From: [Erwinia] mediterraneensis | GTDB lineage: Bacteria; Pseudomonadota; Gammaproteobacteria; Enterobacterales; Enterobacteriaceae | Direction: 5' to 3' | DNA length: 64,000 nt | Assembly (NCBI RefSeq): GCF_900604315.1 | Contig: NZ_LR026978.1 | Coordinates: 3,158,005-3,222,004 of the forward strand | Shown here: piece after piece, positions 63,700 through 64,000 of the stretch | Layout: the number at the start of each line of letters is the position of its first letter | Position numbering within the stretch: the first letter of the stretch is position 1 | Translations under genes and position numbers: made by a program | The notes under the pieces: generated by a model | The model's database searches: none | What the model saw: the letters and a program-made list of their open reading frames with translations, nothing else | Told to the model about the DNA's origin: nothing

Positions 63700-64000
63700 T
63701 TTCTCAGCTCCTCCAGACGTTGTTTCGCTTTTTGATTGTCCGGCTCGGTTTGCAGTACAGTTTCATACCAGTACGCGGCGGTATCCGCATCGGCATTTTT
63801 AAAACACTCGTCTGGGGTATGATCCTGCGGATCGTATTCACTGGCATAAGCGAGGGCGATCTTAATATCTCCCCCCTGTGCACGATGAGCGTACAGGCGT
63901 TGGGCCACACCGCATTTCTTCGCTGCTTTAGCCGCCTGAATAATTGTCAGCAGCGTGTCACTGTCGAGCTTTTGTTGTACGCAGTTTTGCACAAAATCGA
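63696..64000 (-). CDS. TPR/Sel1-like protein, 5' end outside the window
   Basis: The last 100 or so residues of a helical repeat protein. AAYWYETVLQTEPDNQKAKQRLEELRK is a typical tetratricopeptide unit; CGVAQRLYAHRAQGGDIKIALAYASEYDP and the cysteines CFKN suggest Sel1-like units and a periplasmic place. The frame remains open to the window edge, so the true start is unknown; a GTG at 63992 lies inside the frame. The stop overlaps the vWA start (ATGA). It would be the upstream partner in this operon. Confidence 0.6.
   Translation of the reverse strand, partial: DFVQNCVQQKLDSDTLLTIIQAAKAAKKCGVAQRLYAHRAQGGDIKIALAYASEYDPQDHTPDECFKNADADTAAYWYETVLQTEPDNQKAKQRLEELRK

Overview
The window looks like chromosome of an Erwiniaceae-type enterobacterium (Pantoea, Mixta or Erwinia relatives; genus not provable by eye). 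Support: umuDC, ldcA, emtA, ycgR, ymgE, treA, ghrA, ycdX and ycdY are close to their E. coli homologues in length and motifs, and the order ldcA-emtA / ycgR-ymgE-treA matches the E. coli K-12 order, with umuDC also in that general neighbourhood. Accessory blocks are inserted between these conserved genes, including a HrpK-like type III secretion protein typical of plant-associated enterobacteria.

Layout. (1) 1-1000: right end of an IS3-family element that cut into a hok/sok toxin-antitoxin unit, followed by a second hok/sok unit. (2) 1400-4440: SOS-controlled umuDC and an AT-rich orphan family 8 glycosyltransferase. (3) 4440-9130: small stress and hypothetical genes and a metallo-beta-lactamase-fold protein. 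(4) 9151-10893: ldcA and emtA (murein turnover). (5) 10925-12290: a GC-rich non-coding repeat of two tandem 405-bp units, a diverged inverted third copy whose hairpins show compensatory changes, and a 38-bp minisatellite grown from its tail. (6) 12289-22406: a sugar catabolic island with SorC-type regulator, ribose-type ABC importer with a DUF2291 lipoprotein, split transketolase, FGGY kinase and FucI-fold isomerase. This fits the D-apiose/apulose route; the same palindrome TGAATA-N2-TATTCA precedes both transcription units. (7) 22443-37521: MscS-type channel, ycgR, ymgE, treA, ghrA-ycdX-ycdY, CoA-transferase, exporter, a glutamine amidotransferase gene broken by one stop codon, aldehyde dehydrogenase, NlpA/MetQ-like lipoprotein, and a CGNR regulator divergent from an epoxide-hydrolase-like enzyme. 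(8) 37607-54740: chemoreceptor and a complete tetritol island. EryA, EryB, EryC, a triose-phosphate-isomerase-like EryH/LerI and an RpiB-like EryI/DerI would take erythritol to D-erythrose 4-phosphate; a DhaK/DhaL-type kinase would feed in erythrulose; a second DUF2291-ABC importer and three regulators complete the set. (9) 54834-57445: orphan HrpK-like protein behind a weak hrp-box-like sequence, and a cold-shock-domain protein. (10) 57708-64000: a minus-strand operon (TPR protein, von Willebrand A protein, ABC ATPase, FtsX-type permease, SUMF1-domain protein, small secreted protein) resembling the TagTSR/PpkA periplasmic signalling branch of type VI secretion, but with the vWA module as a separate exported protein and no kinase in view.

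Motility genes are linked by regulation: both the chemoreceptor and ycgR have near-perfect sigma-28 promoters. All functional names rest on motif reading and family knowledge; no database search was run.
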